A DNA stretch of 64,000 bases from Lumbricus rubellus (taxonomy: Eukaryota; Annelida; Clitellata; Crassiclitellata; Lumbricidae): positions 37,856,676 through 37,920,675 of the forward strand of contig OX243816.1 in the NCBI GenBank assembly GCA_945859605.1, in the 5' to 3' direction. Positions 1-10,974 of this stretch are shown piece by piece (position 1 is the stretch's first letter; each line of letters opens with the position of its first letter). Position numbers and translations under genes: made by a program. A model generated the notes under the pieces. The model was given only the letters and a program-made list of their open reading frames with translations, made no database searches and was not told the origin of the DNA.

Positions 1-121
1 TCTTTCGATTGAAGTTTCGTTCGTGAAAAGAGACATTTTCCTCGAATTTTTTTCCCAATCTGGGCCTTCTTGGGGGGGGGGGGGGCGCTTAGCCCCTAGC
101 TCCTGATAAACTCCGCCCATG
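1..121. mobile_element. Partial copy of a C/G-rich hAT-like MITE, cut by the window edge
   Basis: Positions 65-121 (GGGCCTTCTTGGGG, AGCCCCTAGCTCC, ending AAACTCCGCCCATG) match in reverse complement the element at 39732-39894, including its terminal sequence CATGGGCG. The window begins inside the element, so only one end is visible. No coding capacity. Family assignment rests on the better-preserved copy, which has an 8 bp target duplication. Confidence 0.5.
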
Positions 122-1577
122 GTGATTGCCCTGCAATAGGCTATAACCCCTTAACCCACCGGTCTAACACGCAACTATTTATTACAGCGAGCACAAGGGC
201 TGATTAAGGCATGTTCAACATGTTCGGCCGAACAGGACCTCGCGTTTTATGGCCCCACTCATGCAAGAAAACAAATTACTTAATTGTTTATTATTGAAAT
301 TTCTTAATTCTACTCGTAAAACGGCAAAAAAGTCAGAGCAAATAATTGGAAAGCACTAGCGTTATAGTTTTATATAATCAAAAAAGTTTATTAATATTAT
401 ATGCCCTAACAAATGACCAAGGAACAACGCGCTATCGTCCTTACAGCAATTAATGAACAAAGCTAATGATGTAACAATAGTATTTGTAGAACAAAGAGCT
501 AGGGGTCGTCATAGTAGGCCTACGGAATTAGCCATTATTCTAGCAACGCAACATTATAGCCTACATAGCTAATGACGTAACAATGTTTTAGTCCAGGAAA
601 ATGTCGTCATAATAGACTAATAGTAGGCCTATAATACTGAGCTACTGTCGTAGCAGCAACTTGACCACGATGAAGTGACGCAACAAAATTGCATTTACAA
701 TGAGAAGCTGCCACAATACGAAATCCATAGAACAAATTTATCATGTAGCGTCATCATGTCAAACAAAATTAGTGACGTAATTATAGCGATTTTAGAACAG
801 AGATGTCGTCACAATAAAATCAATAATTATGTGTCCATAGCATGATATATCCCTAGCACAAAGTCAATGATTATACATTTCATCATGTATCCTTTGTTGT
901 GGCTCTACATTAAACAGCTTATTAGTTCTCCTTTGAATTTTTCATTTTAGATATTTCACCTCGGATGTGTTTCTTAAAGCTGCCAACTTTTATTTTGCCA
1001 TTTCGAGTCCTTTGTAGTCATTATTATACGGTAGGTCTATGCCATTAAGTAACAGTTAATTCATTGGCCTACTGTTCACATCACTACAACTTAAGCTGAA
1101 TGCAACGAATGTTGGGTAACGCTAAAATGGAGTCTACACTACAGTCCACTCAAAAGAGCCATTGATTTTATTGCATTTAAATCATGAAAACACAATTTTA
1201 TGGAGTATACTTAAAATTAGAATCAACCTCAAGAAGACAACTAAATTCCAGAAAGCTACCAGAATAACCAGGTTTATGGACCCAGTATGACCGAAGTCAG
1301 ACTTAACGTAGGCGTACAATTAGAGTATTAGACCCTAGGGCACACACACTCTGATGGTTAGATCTTATTGGGGCGTCATCTTCAGCTCTTCGCTGCTTGA
1401 AGTCCTAGGGGCTGTCACGCTGAGAGTGCCTCTGAATAGCTAGCTATCTTATCTTAGTCTCTATTGTAGATTTTGTAGACAAATCTGACAAAACCATTGT
1501 CGATAAGAATTGATTCGCCTTGCTCCATACTGTCTGAAAGCTCGAGATTATCGAGATTATCCTTTGCTTTGTGCAAT
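122..1577. other. Non-coding AT-rich stretch
   Basis: No ORF, RNA gene or clear transposon end is visible. Between about 420 and 830 there is a loose, diverged repetition of segments containing TGATGTAA or TGACGTAA followed by GTCGTCA.. (for example near 467, 573, 733 and 773), which may be an old tandem array. Nothing else can be supported. Confidence 0.4.
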
Positions 1578-1655
1578 GTGTCAATCAATCAATCAATCAA
1601 TCAATCACATAAATTTATATAGCGCCTCTTCAAGATTTCTACTCAGAGGCGCAGA
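1578..1655 (-). repeat. (CAAT)n microsatellite followed by a SINE tail fragment
   Basis: About six CAAT repeats run into TTTATATAGCGCCTCTTCAA..CTACTCAGAGGCGC. The latter is the 3' part, in reverse orientation, of the tRNA-derived SINE whose fullest copy is at 3578-3806. The tRNA-like head is absent here. Confidence 0.6.
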
Positions 1656-1792
1656 CAGTGTCAAGTTTGCACCACTTAATGTAGGCACAAAGACAGTTCT
1701 AGCACTTGAAAAACTTGTCACATAGATGCTTCTTCTCCACTGTCTTAACGGACGTAGAATCTTTACGAGCCTCTTTCTGGATGAACGCGCTT

Positions 1793-2363
1793 TCACATAG
1801 GTGACAGAGGAGGTGGCGGGTGCTTGTCATTCGTATGCGAACGCATGTGCCTACTCAGGTTGTTCGCAATCGACTTGTGACAGATGGTACACGTGAAAGG
1901 CTTCTCACCCGTATGGACACGCTCGTGAGATATCAGATTTCTTTGTCTGGCAAACGTCTTTCCGCACGTGGTACACAGCAGCCTCTGTCGCTCCTTCTTT
2001 CTAACCGCGTGGTCGGACGATTTCTCAGGCAAAGCCGCGGTTCGACTGAAACTTTCGTCACGGTTCGCTCTGTTGCTGTAATTTAGGAGACCATGCTCGG
2101 CATATCTTTCCGATCTTTTAAACTCTGTGTGCCTGTGAATTCCTGATTGGGCTTTCGCCAACATAGATGCAGGAACCTCAACAGCATGAACACCAGTCTC
2201 GCTGTGCACCACCCATCCCTGGGTCACCTCATTCACCATCAGATAGTCGTTACTGGAATGGGCCGCTAAGGCCGTAACATCTTCCACGCGTCTGGATGTT
2301 TCTCCGTGAATATTTCGTTCTTCCATCTTCACGTGGTTTCCATTTGAAATCTCCTCTGCACCA
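1793..2363 (-). CDS. Last exon of a BTB/zinc-finger gene: linker plus two C2H2 fingers
   Basis: On the minus strand a pyrimidine-rich acceptor (TTTCTGTTTAG) precedes position 2363, and the frame stays open to a TGA at 1793-1795. It encodes an acidic/neutral linker, then a C-terminal zinc-finger pair. The first finger is canonical (C-x2-C-x12-H-x3-H, ending in an HTGEKPF linker). In the second, C-x2-C is followed by only about 10 residues before H-x3-H, so it is shortened and may bind metal poorly. The tail is proline-rich (PPPPLSP). The first base completes an AGT serine codon with the two bases left by the BTB exon at 3030-3408, so the two exons join in phase. Likely nuclear DNA-binding regulator; no specific orthologue is recognised. 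Confidence 0.75.
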
Positions 2364-3029
2364 CTAAACAGAAACACACCAATACTAAAGCAACAGATGA
2401 TAAAATTTTAAATTGTTTGCTTAGACTCAAATCCGAAACAATTTCAGTTTCCAGCAACTTGACTTGTCCGCAGAATCTATCATAATTCATCATTTTGCAC
2501 AACAGCGTGATCCGCAGCTACGATACAAAAAATCAACTTAGAAACTTAGCAATCTAAGATAAGATGGAGCACAACCTGCAAGACAATTACACACACCGGA
2601 GATCTTAAACTTAACATAAACAACCAGTGCAATTCTTCCCACATGAACATGGAAAAAAGTCTAAACCTATTTGAGTTAATACTTGGAAAGGTGTTTGGAA
2701 TGTGACATGACATTTCACAGACAATGCAACCATAGCAAGCCAAATAAGTGATACCTTTTTAATCTCCTAAAATGTGTTTGGACAAGTTAACCGGTGGATA
2801 AATAAGGGATGGCTGAATGGAATGTAGTATTCAATGGATTGTTACACATTATAGAACAAGTAGAGTTAGTACACTTGATTTTGCTCCGACTTCATAGTGC
2901 CAATCCCCCTCCCCCCATACCAACAAAACCATGTGTGACCCTCCATGCCATGTTCCAAGTAATACCATTACCTCGACACACACCTTAGCAGAGAGCTTGC
3001 ACTAAGTTATCCCTAGTTTACAAACTTAC

Positions 3030-3408
3030 CTCATAATCGTTCGATATTGGTAGCGACCTAAGCCAAGATCCTCGAGCGCTGCCAGCAGCTTGCTGAGCTT
3101 CTCTGGACTTGCGCACTGCATTTTAACTTCTAGCTTTCCGGTATAGATGATACTGAGGACTGCCTCGAGCACTTCGAAGTCATATCCAGACATGTTCAGA
3201 AGACGCAAGCCAGGTTCGACGTTAGACGCAAGAAGGGCTTCTCGGAAGACGGAACTTGCAGCGGCCAACACGACGCTGTGAGCCTTCAATTGTTTGTCGC
3301 CAACAACAATGACCGTATCGCAGAATCTATCGTCTCTAAGAAACGATCCAAAGCTTTTGAGCAACTCATCAGAATAACCGCACGACTCCGCATCATCCTT
3401 AGATCCAG
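3030..3408 (-). CDS. BTB/POZ-domain exon of the same gene
   Basis: Minus-strand exon bounded by an acceptor TTTATTTACAG before 3408 and a donor AG|GTAAGT after 3030. It encodes a typical BTB fold: LKSFGSFLRDDRFCDTVIVV, then KAHSVVLAAASSVFREALL, then the VLSIIYTGKLEV segment. BTB domains mediate dimerisation or recruit cullin-3 or corepressors (family knowledge). The exon is phase 1 at its start and phase 2 at its end. It joins in frame to the downstream C2H2 exon (1793-2363) and could also join in frame to the donor at the end of the zinc-finger array (4910/4909). A separate unseen first exon is the alternative. Known BTB-ZF proteins usually have BTB at the N-terminus. Confidence 0.8.
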
Positions 3409-3577
3409 CTGTAAATAAAATAACAACCAATGTTTGACCAATGAATTAATACACCGTATCAAAGTATACACAGTATCAAAGTCCAGTAGACGTATTTTTC
3501 CTAACCTTTTAATAAAGAGTAGCTTTGGTTCCCAGTTGCCGTTAGTACACTATTGTCATTAAGGCGCTAAACACAAG

Positions 3578-3806
3578 TGGGGCGCGGTGGTGTAGTGGTG
3601 GCGTTGTTGCCTTGGAGCCGAAAGGTTCGAGGTTCGAATCCACCTCGCCGCGCAAGGACCTTGGGCAAGTCCTTCACTCACAATTGCTCAGTGCTTCGGC
3701 GTGAAACTCCGATGCAGTGTCCACTCTGCGTTCGGGAGCACCTCTGAGTAGAGAGCTTGAAGGGGCGCTATGACAAATGCACATACAAACAAACATACAA
3801 ACAAGA
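3578..3806 (+). repeat. tRNA-derived SINE, near full length
   Basis: The first 75 bases look like a tRNA gene: GGTGGTGTAGTGGTGGCGTT at the A-box position and GGTTCGAATCC as a perfect B box. A tRNA-unrelated body follows (GGGCAAGTCCTTCACTC, CTCTGAGTAGAGAGCTTGAAGGGGCGCTAT) and then a CATACAAACAAACATACAAA tail. Related copies or fragments occur at 1615, 15330, 25829, 32580, 34262 and 34942. It lies in the intron or gap between the array ORF and the BTB exon. Confidence 0.85.
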
Positions 3807-4874
3807 GTAAAAGTTTAAGCATCCAGCGATCAAACCGTCTTTGAGTTTGATCAGATTAAAGGGTGGCTAGAATTGCTAGATGCATACCATGCCCTGCACG
3901 AATATAAATTCTCAATGCTTAATTGGTTCGAATATTGTGATGTATTCACATCCTCTCACATTGGACATACAATATGAGACAGAATTAAGAAAGTTGCATA
4001 TCATCCTCAATGTGTGTAAAAGAAGACAGAGAGGTACCCGGTAATGTACAATTGCACATCCAACTACAGCACCATAGATGTAATGTAATTAAGACAATTT
4101 CTAAAGCGTCATCAATAGTAAGATACTTCTAGGATATAAATTACAAAATTTACATGCATATTGTCAGAGTAAATGCAAAGAGCTAAAAAGCATACGTGTG
4201 CAGTTTCAACTATTTTTTATTTTAATGTGGATTGAGTTCTGATTTCCTGTATGGATGGCTTAGGTGCTGGAAGACTGTTCCCGGCACGTGGGCCATCGAC
4301 CATGCTGTTGATGTACAAAGACCAGCCATTGTCAGTGCAAGAGAGATGGCATGAAGAACAATAGAGAGCAAAGAATTCTCTTGTATGCATCCATTACTGA
4401 GAGATTAATTACAATCGGAGTATGAGCCATGAGAAAGAGACATTGGATGAGAATGGCATGGCTGTTGAAAAATTCACATTAACAGAGAAAAAATTATTTA
4501 GTATTTTACATCCCTTATGTTTTACGCATAACTTTTGCAGATTTAAATGATACACTTATGGTACCTAGTCACATTCAAGAAAATATACCAATACAAAGGT
4601 GTCAAATATCCAAAAGCAAACGAACAAAATTTATTGAAATTTAAACTTAAAAATAAAACGAAGTCAGCTCTAATACAATCTGAACTCTGAAGATACCATC
4701 CCATGATGGCTAGGACAGCTTTTTCTTACAAAAAACATTGCAAAAAATCCTTTCGGTTTTTTTTCCTCGAACTAAGTCAACAGCTAGTACTTCTAATATG
4801 GAACACAAAAAACGGTATGTTATAATGTGTATATATAAGGAACATAAAACCATAATTTACCTACTTTAAATCCT
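3807..4874. other. Non-coding gap or intron
   Basis: AT-rich with no supported gene. If the array ORF and the BTB exon belong to one transcript, this is most of a 1.5 kb intron (4909-3409). Confidence 0.4.
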
Positions 4875-7800
4875 CTAAAGAGTTTTAAATACAGAAATGT
4901 TTCTCTCACCTGTATGTGTCGTTGCACTTCTTTCTGCCCCACAGTTTCTTATATGCTTGCTTCTACGTTTGTGAGCAATAAGACTGCTTCGGTTTGTATT
5001 AACAAGCTTTCTGTCACAAATTTTGCACAGCACGTTGTACTTTTCATTTGGGTCACGCTGAATCCAATCCTTCAGTTCAGGGTCCTTTAGCCATTCTTCG
5101 TTGAATGCTTGTTTGTAGTACGATTTCTTTTTTGTAGCTGAATGTGGGGCTGCACTTCTTTTCACCCCACAGCTTCTTGCAAGCTTGCTGGTACGTTTGC
5201 GAGCAACAAGACCCTTTCGCTTTGTATTAACGAGCTTCTTGTCACAAACTGTGGCTGAATCCCCGCCATCCAATCCCAAATCAGAACTGTTCTTCGTGCA
5301 GTCATTGCTGCTCTTTGACTCACTGTTTCTTACATGCTTCCTGGTGTTTTTGTGAGCAATAAGAAAAGATCGGTTTGTATTAACAAGTTTAGTATTACAA
5401 ATTTTACACAACACTGTACATTTTTCAGTTGGGTCATGCTGAATCCAGTCTTTTAGTTCTGGGTCCTTTAGCCATTCGTCATTGAATGCTTGTTTGCAGT
5501 TAGACTTCTTCTCTGTAGGTGAACCAGATGCACCCGAATCTAAACCATCCGTGTTTGAATCGGAAATGCTCACCTTGCTGTCGCTGCTTTTCTTTGTTTC
5601 ACTGTTTCTTACATGCTTGTTGGTACTTTTGTGAGCAATAAGACTCTTTCGGTTTGTATTAAAAAGTTTAGTGTCACAAATTTTACACAGCACAACGCAC
5701 TCATCATTTGGATCACGTTTAATCCAGCCCTTCAGTTCAGGGTCCTTTAGCCATTTGTTCTTGAATGCTTGCTTCTTCTTCTTTATAGGCGGACCAGACA
5801 AGGTCGAATCTCCATCATCCAACATAGTTGAATCAGAAATGTCCGCCATACCATCGTCACTATTCTTTGCCTCACTGTTTCTTACATGCTTGCTGGTACT
5901 TTTGTGAGCAATAAGACTCTTTCGGTTTGTATTAACAAGTTTCGTGTCACAAATTTTACACAGCACAACGCACTCATCATTTGGATCACGTTTAATCCAG
6001 CCCTTCAGTTCAGGGTCCTTTAGCCATTTGTCCTTGAATGCTTGTTTGTAGTTCAATTTCCTCTTTGCCGGCGTACCAGACAATGCCGAATCTCCATCAT
6101 CCAACATATTTGAATCAGAAATGTTTGCCATACCATCATCACTTTTCTTTGCCTTACTGTTTTTTACATGCCTGCGGGTACTTTTGTGAGCAAGAAGACC
6201 CTTTCGGTTTGTATTAACTAGCTTAGTCTTACAAATGTTACACAGCACTGCATACTCATCATTTGGATAGCGTTGAATCCAGTGTTTCAGTTCCGGGTCG
6301 TTTAGCCATTCGTCGTTGAATTCCTGGCTTTCGTTCAATATCTCCGTTGAAACAGGATCAACCAAGGACAATTCTCCACCGTCCCACTTCAATTCTAAAC
6401 TATTCGTCATGCTGTTGTCATTTTTTTTTGCTTCACTGTTTCTCACGTGCTTGCTGGTAATTTTGTGTGCAATAAGACCAGAACGGTTCGTATTAACAAG
6501 TTTAGTGTTACATATGCTACACATCACAACGTACTTATCATTTGGGTCACCCTGAATCCAGTCATTCAGTTCAGGGTCCTTTAGCCATTCGTCATTGAAA
6601 GCTTGCTTGTAGTTTAATTTCTTCTTTGTAGATGAACCAGACACGGCTGATTCTAAACCATCCAACATATTTGAATCGGAAATGTTCACCTTCCTGTCGT
6701 TGCTTTTCTTTGCCTCGTTTCTTACATGCTTGCTGGTACTTTTATGTGCAATAAGACTCTTTCGGTTCGAATTAACAAGTTTAGTGTCACAAATTTTACA
6801 GAGCACTGCATACTTGTCGTCTGGGTCGCACTGAATCCAGTCCTTCAGTTCAGGGACTTTCAGCCATTCATCGTTGAATGCTTGTTTGTAGTACGATTTC
6901 TTCTCTTTAGATGGACTAGACAAGGCCGAATCTCCATCATCCAACATATCTGAATCAGAAATGCTTGTCATACTGTCATCACTTTTCTTTGTCTCACTGT
7001 TTCTTACATGTTTGCTGGTACTTTTGTGAGCAATAAGACCCTTTCGGTTTGTATTAACAAGTTTAGTGTCACAAATTTTACAGAGCACTGCATACTTATC
7101 ATTTGGATCACGTTGAATCCAGTCTTTCAGGTCAGTGTCCTTTAGCCATTTGTCATTGAATGCCTGTTTGTAGTTCAATTTCTTCTGTGTAGGCGAACCA
7201 GAGACAGTCGAATCTGAGGCATCCAATATGTTTGAATCGGAAATATTCGCCATGCTGGCATCGTTTTTCTTTGCCTCACTGTTTCTTAAATGTTTGCTGG
7301 TACTTTTGTGAGCAATTAGGTAATGATGGCTCATAGTAACAAATTTAGTGTCACAAATGCTACACAATGCTACATACTTATCATTTGGGTCACACTGAAT
7401 CCAGTCCATCAGTTCAGGGTCTGTTAGCCATTCATCATTGAATGCTTGTTTCTTCTTCTTCGTAGGTGGACCAGACAAGGCCAAATCTTCGTCATCCAAC
7501 ACATTTGAATCAGAAATGTTCACCATACTGTCGTCGCTTTTCTTTGCCTCACTGTTTCTTACATGCCTGCGGGTACTTTTGTGAGCAATAAGACCCTTTC
7601 GGTTTGTATTAACAAGTTTAGTGTCACAAATTTTACACAGCACAACGCATTCATCATTTGGATCACATTGAATCCAGTCTTTCAGTTCAGGGTCGTTTAG
7701 CCATTCGTCATTGAATTCCTGGCTGTCGTTCATTATCTCAGTTGAAACGGAATCAACCAAGGCCAAATCTTCATCAACCCACTTCAAATCGAAACTATTT

Positions 7801-9467
7801 GTCATGCTGTCGTCATTTTTCTTTGCCTCACTGTTTCTCACATGCTTGCTCGTACTTTTGTGAGCAATAAGACCAGAACGGTTCGTATTAACAAGTTTAG
7901 TGTCACAAATGCTACACATCACAACATACTTATCATTTGGGTCACCCTGAATCCAGTCATTCAGTTCAGGGTCCTTTAGCCACTCGTCATTGAAAGCTTG
8001 TTTGTAGTATGCTTTTTTCCGTGAAGGCGAACCAGAGACAGTCGAATCTGAAGCATCCAATATGTTTGAATCGGAAATATTTGCCATGCTGGCATCGTTT
8101 TTCTTTGCTTCACTGTTTCTTAAATGTTTGCTGGTACTTTTGTGAGCAATTAGGTAATGATGGCTCATAATAACAAATTTAGTGTCACAAATGCTACACA
8201 ATGCTGCATACTTATCATTTGGGTCACACTGAATCCAGTCCTTCAGTTCAGGGTCCGTTAGCCATTCATCATTGAATGCTTGTTTCTTCTTCTTTCTAGG
8301 CGGACCAGACAAGGCCAGATCACCATCATCCAACACATCTGAATCGGAAATGTTCGCCATACTGTCGTCACAATTCTTTGCTTCAGAGTTTCTTAAATGC
8401 TTGTTGGTACTTTTGTGAGCAATAAGACTCTTTCGGTTCGTATTAACAAGTTTAGAGTTACAAATTGTACACAGCACAACGCACTTTTCACTTGGATCAT
8501 ACTGAATCCAGTCCTTCAGTTCAGGGTCCGTTAGCCATTCATCATTGAATGCTTGTTTCTTCTTCTTTGTAGGCAGACCAGACAAGGCCAGATCGCCATC
8601 ATCCAACACATCTGAATCGGAAATGTTCGCCATACTGTCGTCACTTTTCTTTGCCTCACTGTTTCTTACATGTTCGCTGGTACTTTTGTGAGCAATCAGA
8701 CAATGACGGCTTTCATAAACAAGTTTAATGTCACATATTTTACACAACACAACATGCTCATCATTTGGGTCACACTGAATCCAATCTTTCAGTTCAGGAT
8801 CCTCCAGCCATTCATCATTGAATTCCTGGCTGTCGTTCAATATCTCCGTTGAAACGGGATCATTAACACAGGCCAAATCTTCATCAAGCCACTTCAATTC
8901 GAAATTTTTCGGCATGCTGTCATCACTTTTCTTTGCCTCACTGTTTCTTACATGCTCGCTCGTACTTTTGTGAGCAATAAGACAATGACGGCTTGTATAA
9001 ACAAGTTTAGTGTCACAAATTTTACAGAGCACAACGCATTCATCATTTGGGTCACACTGAATCCATTCTTTCAGTTCAGGGTCCGTAAGCCATTCATCAT
9101 TGAATGCTTGTTTCTTCTTCTTTGTAGGCGGACCAGACAAGGCCAAATCTTCATCATCCAACACATTTGAATCTGAAATGCTGGTCATACTGTCGTCACT
9201 TTTCTTTGCTTCACTGTTTCTTACATGCTCGCTGGTATTTTTGTGAGCAATAAGACCCTTTCGGTTTGTATTAAGAAGTTTAGTGTCACAAATTTTACAC
9301 AGCACAACTTGCTTATCATTTGGATCACACTGAATCCATTCTTTCAGTTCAGGGTCTGTTAGCCATTCATCATTGAATTCCTGGCTGTCGCTCGATATCT
9401 CCGTTGAAACGGAATCAACCAAGGCCAAATCTTCATCAACCCACTTCAAATCGAAACTGCTTGCCAT
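4875..9467 (-). CDS. Giant tandem zinc-finger (BED-like) array protein, 16 units
   Basis: One open frame of 1530 codons starts at an ATG at 9467 that directly follows TTCTGACAACAG, which could be a splice acceptor from a 5' UTR exon. It is built from 16 units of about 90 residues plus one degenerate unit. Each unit has F-N-D-E-W-L-x-D-P-E-L-x-x-W-I-Q, then D-P-N-D, then a finger C-x2-C-x12-H-x5-H (LCKICDTKLVNTNRKGLIAH.. KH), then a serine/acidic/lysine linker. Two linker classes alternate: one with F-D-L-K-W..D-S-Q-E-F, one with ISDSN-L-D..K-K-K-K-Q-A-F. The FxxxWLxDPxxxxW plus zinc-finger module resembles DNA-binding modules of hAT/ZBED-type domesticated proteins (family knowledge, from memory). 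The unit before the last has lost its first half and the finger histidine. A donor-like ACAG|GTGAGA at 4910/4909 lies 12 codons before the stop and is phase-compatible with the BTB exon. DNA-binding is inferred; function unknown. Confidence 0.85.
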   Translation of the reverse strand: MASSFDLKWVDEDLALVDSVSTEISSDSQEFNDEWLTDPELKEWIQCDPNDKQVVLCKICDTKLLNTNRKGLIAHKNTSEHVRNSEAKKSDDSMTSISDSNVLDDEDLALSGPPTKKKKQAFNDEWLTDPELKEWIQCDPNDECVVLCKICDTKLVYTSRHCLIAHKSTSEHVRNSEAKKSDDSMPKNFELKWLDEDLACVNDPVSTEILNDSQEFNDEWLEDPELKDWIQCDPNDEHVVLCKICDIKLVYESRHCLIAHKSTSEHVRNSEAKKSDDSMANISDSDVLDDGDLALSGLPTKKKKQAFNDEWLTDPELKDWIQYDPSEKCVVLCTICNSKLVNTNRKSLIAHKSTNKHLRNSEAKNCDDSMANISDSDVLDDGDLALSGPPRKKKKQAFNDEWLTDPELKDWIQCDPNDKYAALCSICDTKFVIMSHHYLIAHKSTSKHLRNSEAKKNDASMANISDSNILDASDSTVSGSPSRKKAYYKQAFNDEWLKDPELNDWIQGDPNDKYVVMCSICDTKLVNTNRSGLIAHKSTSKHVRNSEAKKNDDSMTNSFDLKWVDEDLALVDSVSTEIMNDSQEFNDEWLNDPELKDWIQCDPNDECVVLCKICDTKLVNTNRKGLIAHKSTRRHVRNSEAKKSDDSMVNISDSNVLDDEDLALSGPPTKKKKQAFNDEWLTDPELMDWIQCDPNDKYVALCSICDTKFVTMSHHYLIAHKSTSKHLRNSEAKKNDASMANISDSNILDASDSTVSGSPTQKKLNYKQAFNDKWLKDTDLKDWIQRDPNDKYAVLCKICDTKLVNTNRKGLIAHKSTSKHVRNSETKKSDDSMTSISDSDMLDDGDSALSSPSKEKKSYYKQAFNDEWLKVPELKDWIQCDPDDKYAVLCKICDTKLVNSNRKSLIAHKSTSKHVRNEAKKSNDRKVNISDSNMLDGLESAVSGSSTKKKLNYKQAFNDEWLKDPELNDWIQGDPNDKYVVMCSICNTKLVNTNRSGLIAHKITSKHVRNSEAKKNDNSMTNSLELKWDGGELSLVDPVSTEILNESQEFNDEWLNDPELKHWIQRYPNDEYAVLCNICKTKLVNTNRKGLLAHKSTRRHVKNSKAKKSDDGMANISDSNMLDDGDSALSGTPAKRKLNYKQAFKDKWLKDPELKGWIKRDPNDECVVLCKICDTKLVNTNRKSLIAHKSTSKHVRNSEAKNSDDGMADISDSTMLDDGDSTLSGPPIKKKKQAFKNKWLKDPELKGWIKRDPNDECVVLCKICDTKLFNTNRKSLIAHKSTNKHVRNSETKKSSDSKVSISDSNTDGLDSGASGSPTEKKSNCKQAFNDEWLKDPELKDWIQHDPTEKCTVLCKICNTKLVNTNRSFLIAHKNTRKHVRNSESKSSNDCTKNSSDLGLDGGDSATVCDKKLVNTKRKGLVARKRTSKLARSCGVKRSAAPHSATKKKSYYKQAFNEEWLKDPELKDWIQRDPNEKYNVLCKICDRKLVNTNRSSLIAHKRRSKHIRNCGAERSATTHTGERNISVFKTL

Positions 9468-9599
9468 CTGTTGTCAGAACAATGAAAATAAATGGAAGTA
9501 AAAATCGAACTAAGGATAAAAATCTGACTGAATGTAGTGCAATGTGTCAATTAGAGCTATATATTATTCCATAGTCGAATATTATACTATACAAGTTAA

Positions 9600-10185
9600 A
9601 AGGCCTCTATGTGAATCAAGAGGCGGTGATAAGAACTGAATATGGAGATACAGGGAATTTTAAAATAAGGAAAGGAGTGAGGCAGGGGTGCATTTTGTCC
9701 CCTTTCCTGTTTATCTGTATGTCGAGAGAATTATGAGAAATGCTGTCCAGATTGGAAGAGGCAACGGAGGGGGTTAGAATAGCGGGGAAAATATTGAATA
9801 ACCTGAGATACGCCGATGATACGACATTATTAGCTGGGAAAAAGAAGGACTTGGCCGAATTAATAAGAAGAGTTAAGAAAGAGAGTGAAAAGGCAGGTTT
9901 ATACTTCAACATAAAGAAAACAAAGGTTATGACAACTGCAACATGGGAGAATTTTGAGGTGGACGGGGAAACGATAGAAGTAGTATCGAGCTTCACATTC
10001 CTGGGAGCTATGATAGAGAAGGAGGGAAGAAGTGATATGGAAATAAGGTGGAGGGTAACACTGGGAAAACGGCAATGAACGATCTGGGAAGGATAAACAT
10101 GTGAGTAGGGAAACAAAGAAAAGACTGGTAAGAGCACTGATCTTTCCAGTGGTCCGTTATGGATGTGCGACGTGGACGAAAAGGC
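9600..10185 (+). pseudogene. LINE reverse transcriptase fragment
   Basis: A degenerate RT frame: R-Q-G-C-I-L-S-P-F at about 9680, then an open stretch at 9740-10078 with the catalytic YADDTTLLAG box and the KTKVM segment that follows it in non-LTR retrotransposon RTs. A frameshift follows, then RALIFPVVRYGCATW before the sequence is interrupted at 10185 by the foldback element. Stops and frame changes show it is dead. The clade (RTE/CR1/L2-like) cannot be decided by eye. Confidence 0.8.
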
Positions 10186-10410
10186 TGGTACTTATGGGTT
10201 AATTCACCTGATTTATTTTTTTTAAATACACAGTGTCTTTTGCCATGAATCCACCAGAGTTTCTAATGGCTAAACTAACCCTAACACTAACCCTAACCGA
10301 CCCTCACGATGCCTAACCTGAGCCCTAACCGACCCTCACGGAAAAGACGTGCAATGACAACGCTGACGGCACTGGAAAAATAAATCAGGTGAACTAACCC
10401 ATAAGCACCA
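10186..10410. mobile_element. Foldback MITE with telomere-like core (copy A)
   Basis: Terminal inverted repeats of about 35 bp begin TGGTACTTATGGGTTAATTC on the left and TGGTGCTTATGGGTTAGTTC on the right strand. The flanks share a 6 bp duplication AAAGGC (10180-10185 and 10411-10416). The core contains CCCTAACACTAACCC and two copies of CCCTAACCGACCCTCACG. It is inserted inside the LINE RT fragment. Non-coding. Confidence 0.85.
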
Positions 10411-10974
10411 AAAGGCTAAAAATACACAAACGCCCGATTTCCCCAAAAAGAGTTCTTTAAAGAATGTGGCTGAACCCCGAAAATTTATTCCGAGTTAAAT
10501 TAATGCATAGCATAATCGGCTTATAAGTATTAAGGTACGGGTATAGAAGTCACGGTGTGCCCAGAACGTCAAACTTTTTGTACTTACCTATGCATATCAA
10601 CTCAAGTATTCAAACGCGCCTACTCCCAATGTTCTAGAACGACCCTGTGATTTTTTACGAATTTTTTAAATTAACCATAAATACATAGGAATTTAGTATT
10701 TAAATTAGAAATGCACTGCGGTAAAGGTTCACTCTCGCCACATGCACACATTTCAATGACGTCACGAGCACACGCTATGTCAAGAATTGATATAGCGAAT
10801 ATCTTTTTACAATTCCTGTTCAGCAATTTCTTTTTGGAAGGCAATACAATTTCACAAAGACAACATCTGTGACATCTGAATAAAATAACAGCATGCATAA
10901 TATTATGACAGCTTCCTCTGTCAAATCCTAATGAATGGTTTAGTGTACAACGTAGTTACTAGCTTACTAACTCT

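Noticed and set aside
3578..3655. Functional tRNA gene
   Set aside because: The A- and B-box region belongs to a repeated SINE with a body and tail; the anticodon arm does not form a clean cloverleaf by eye.
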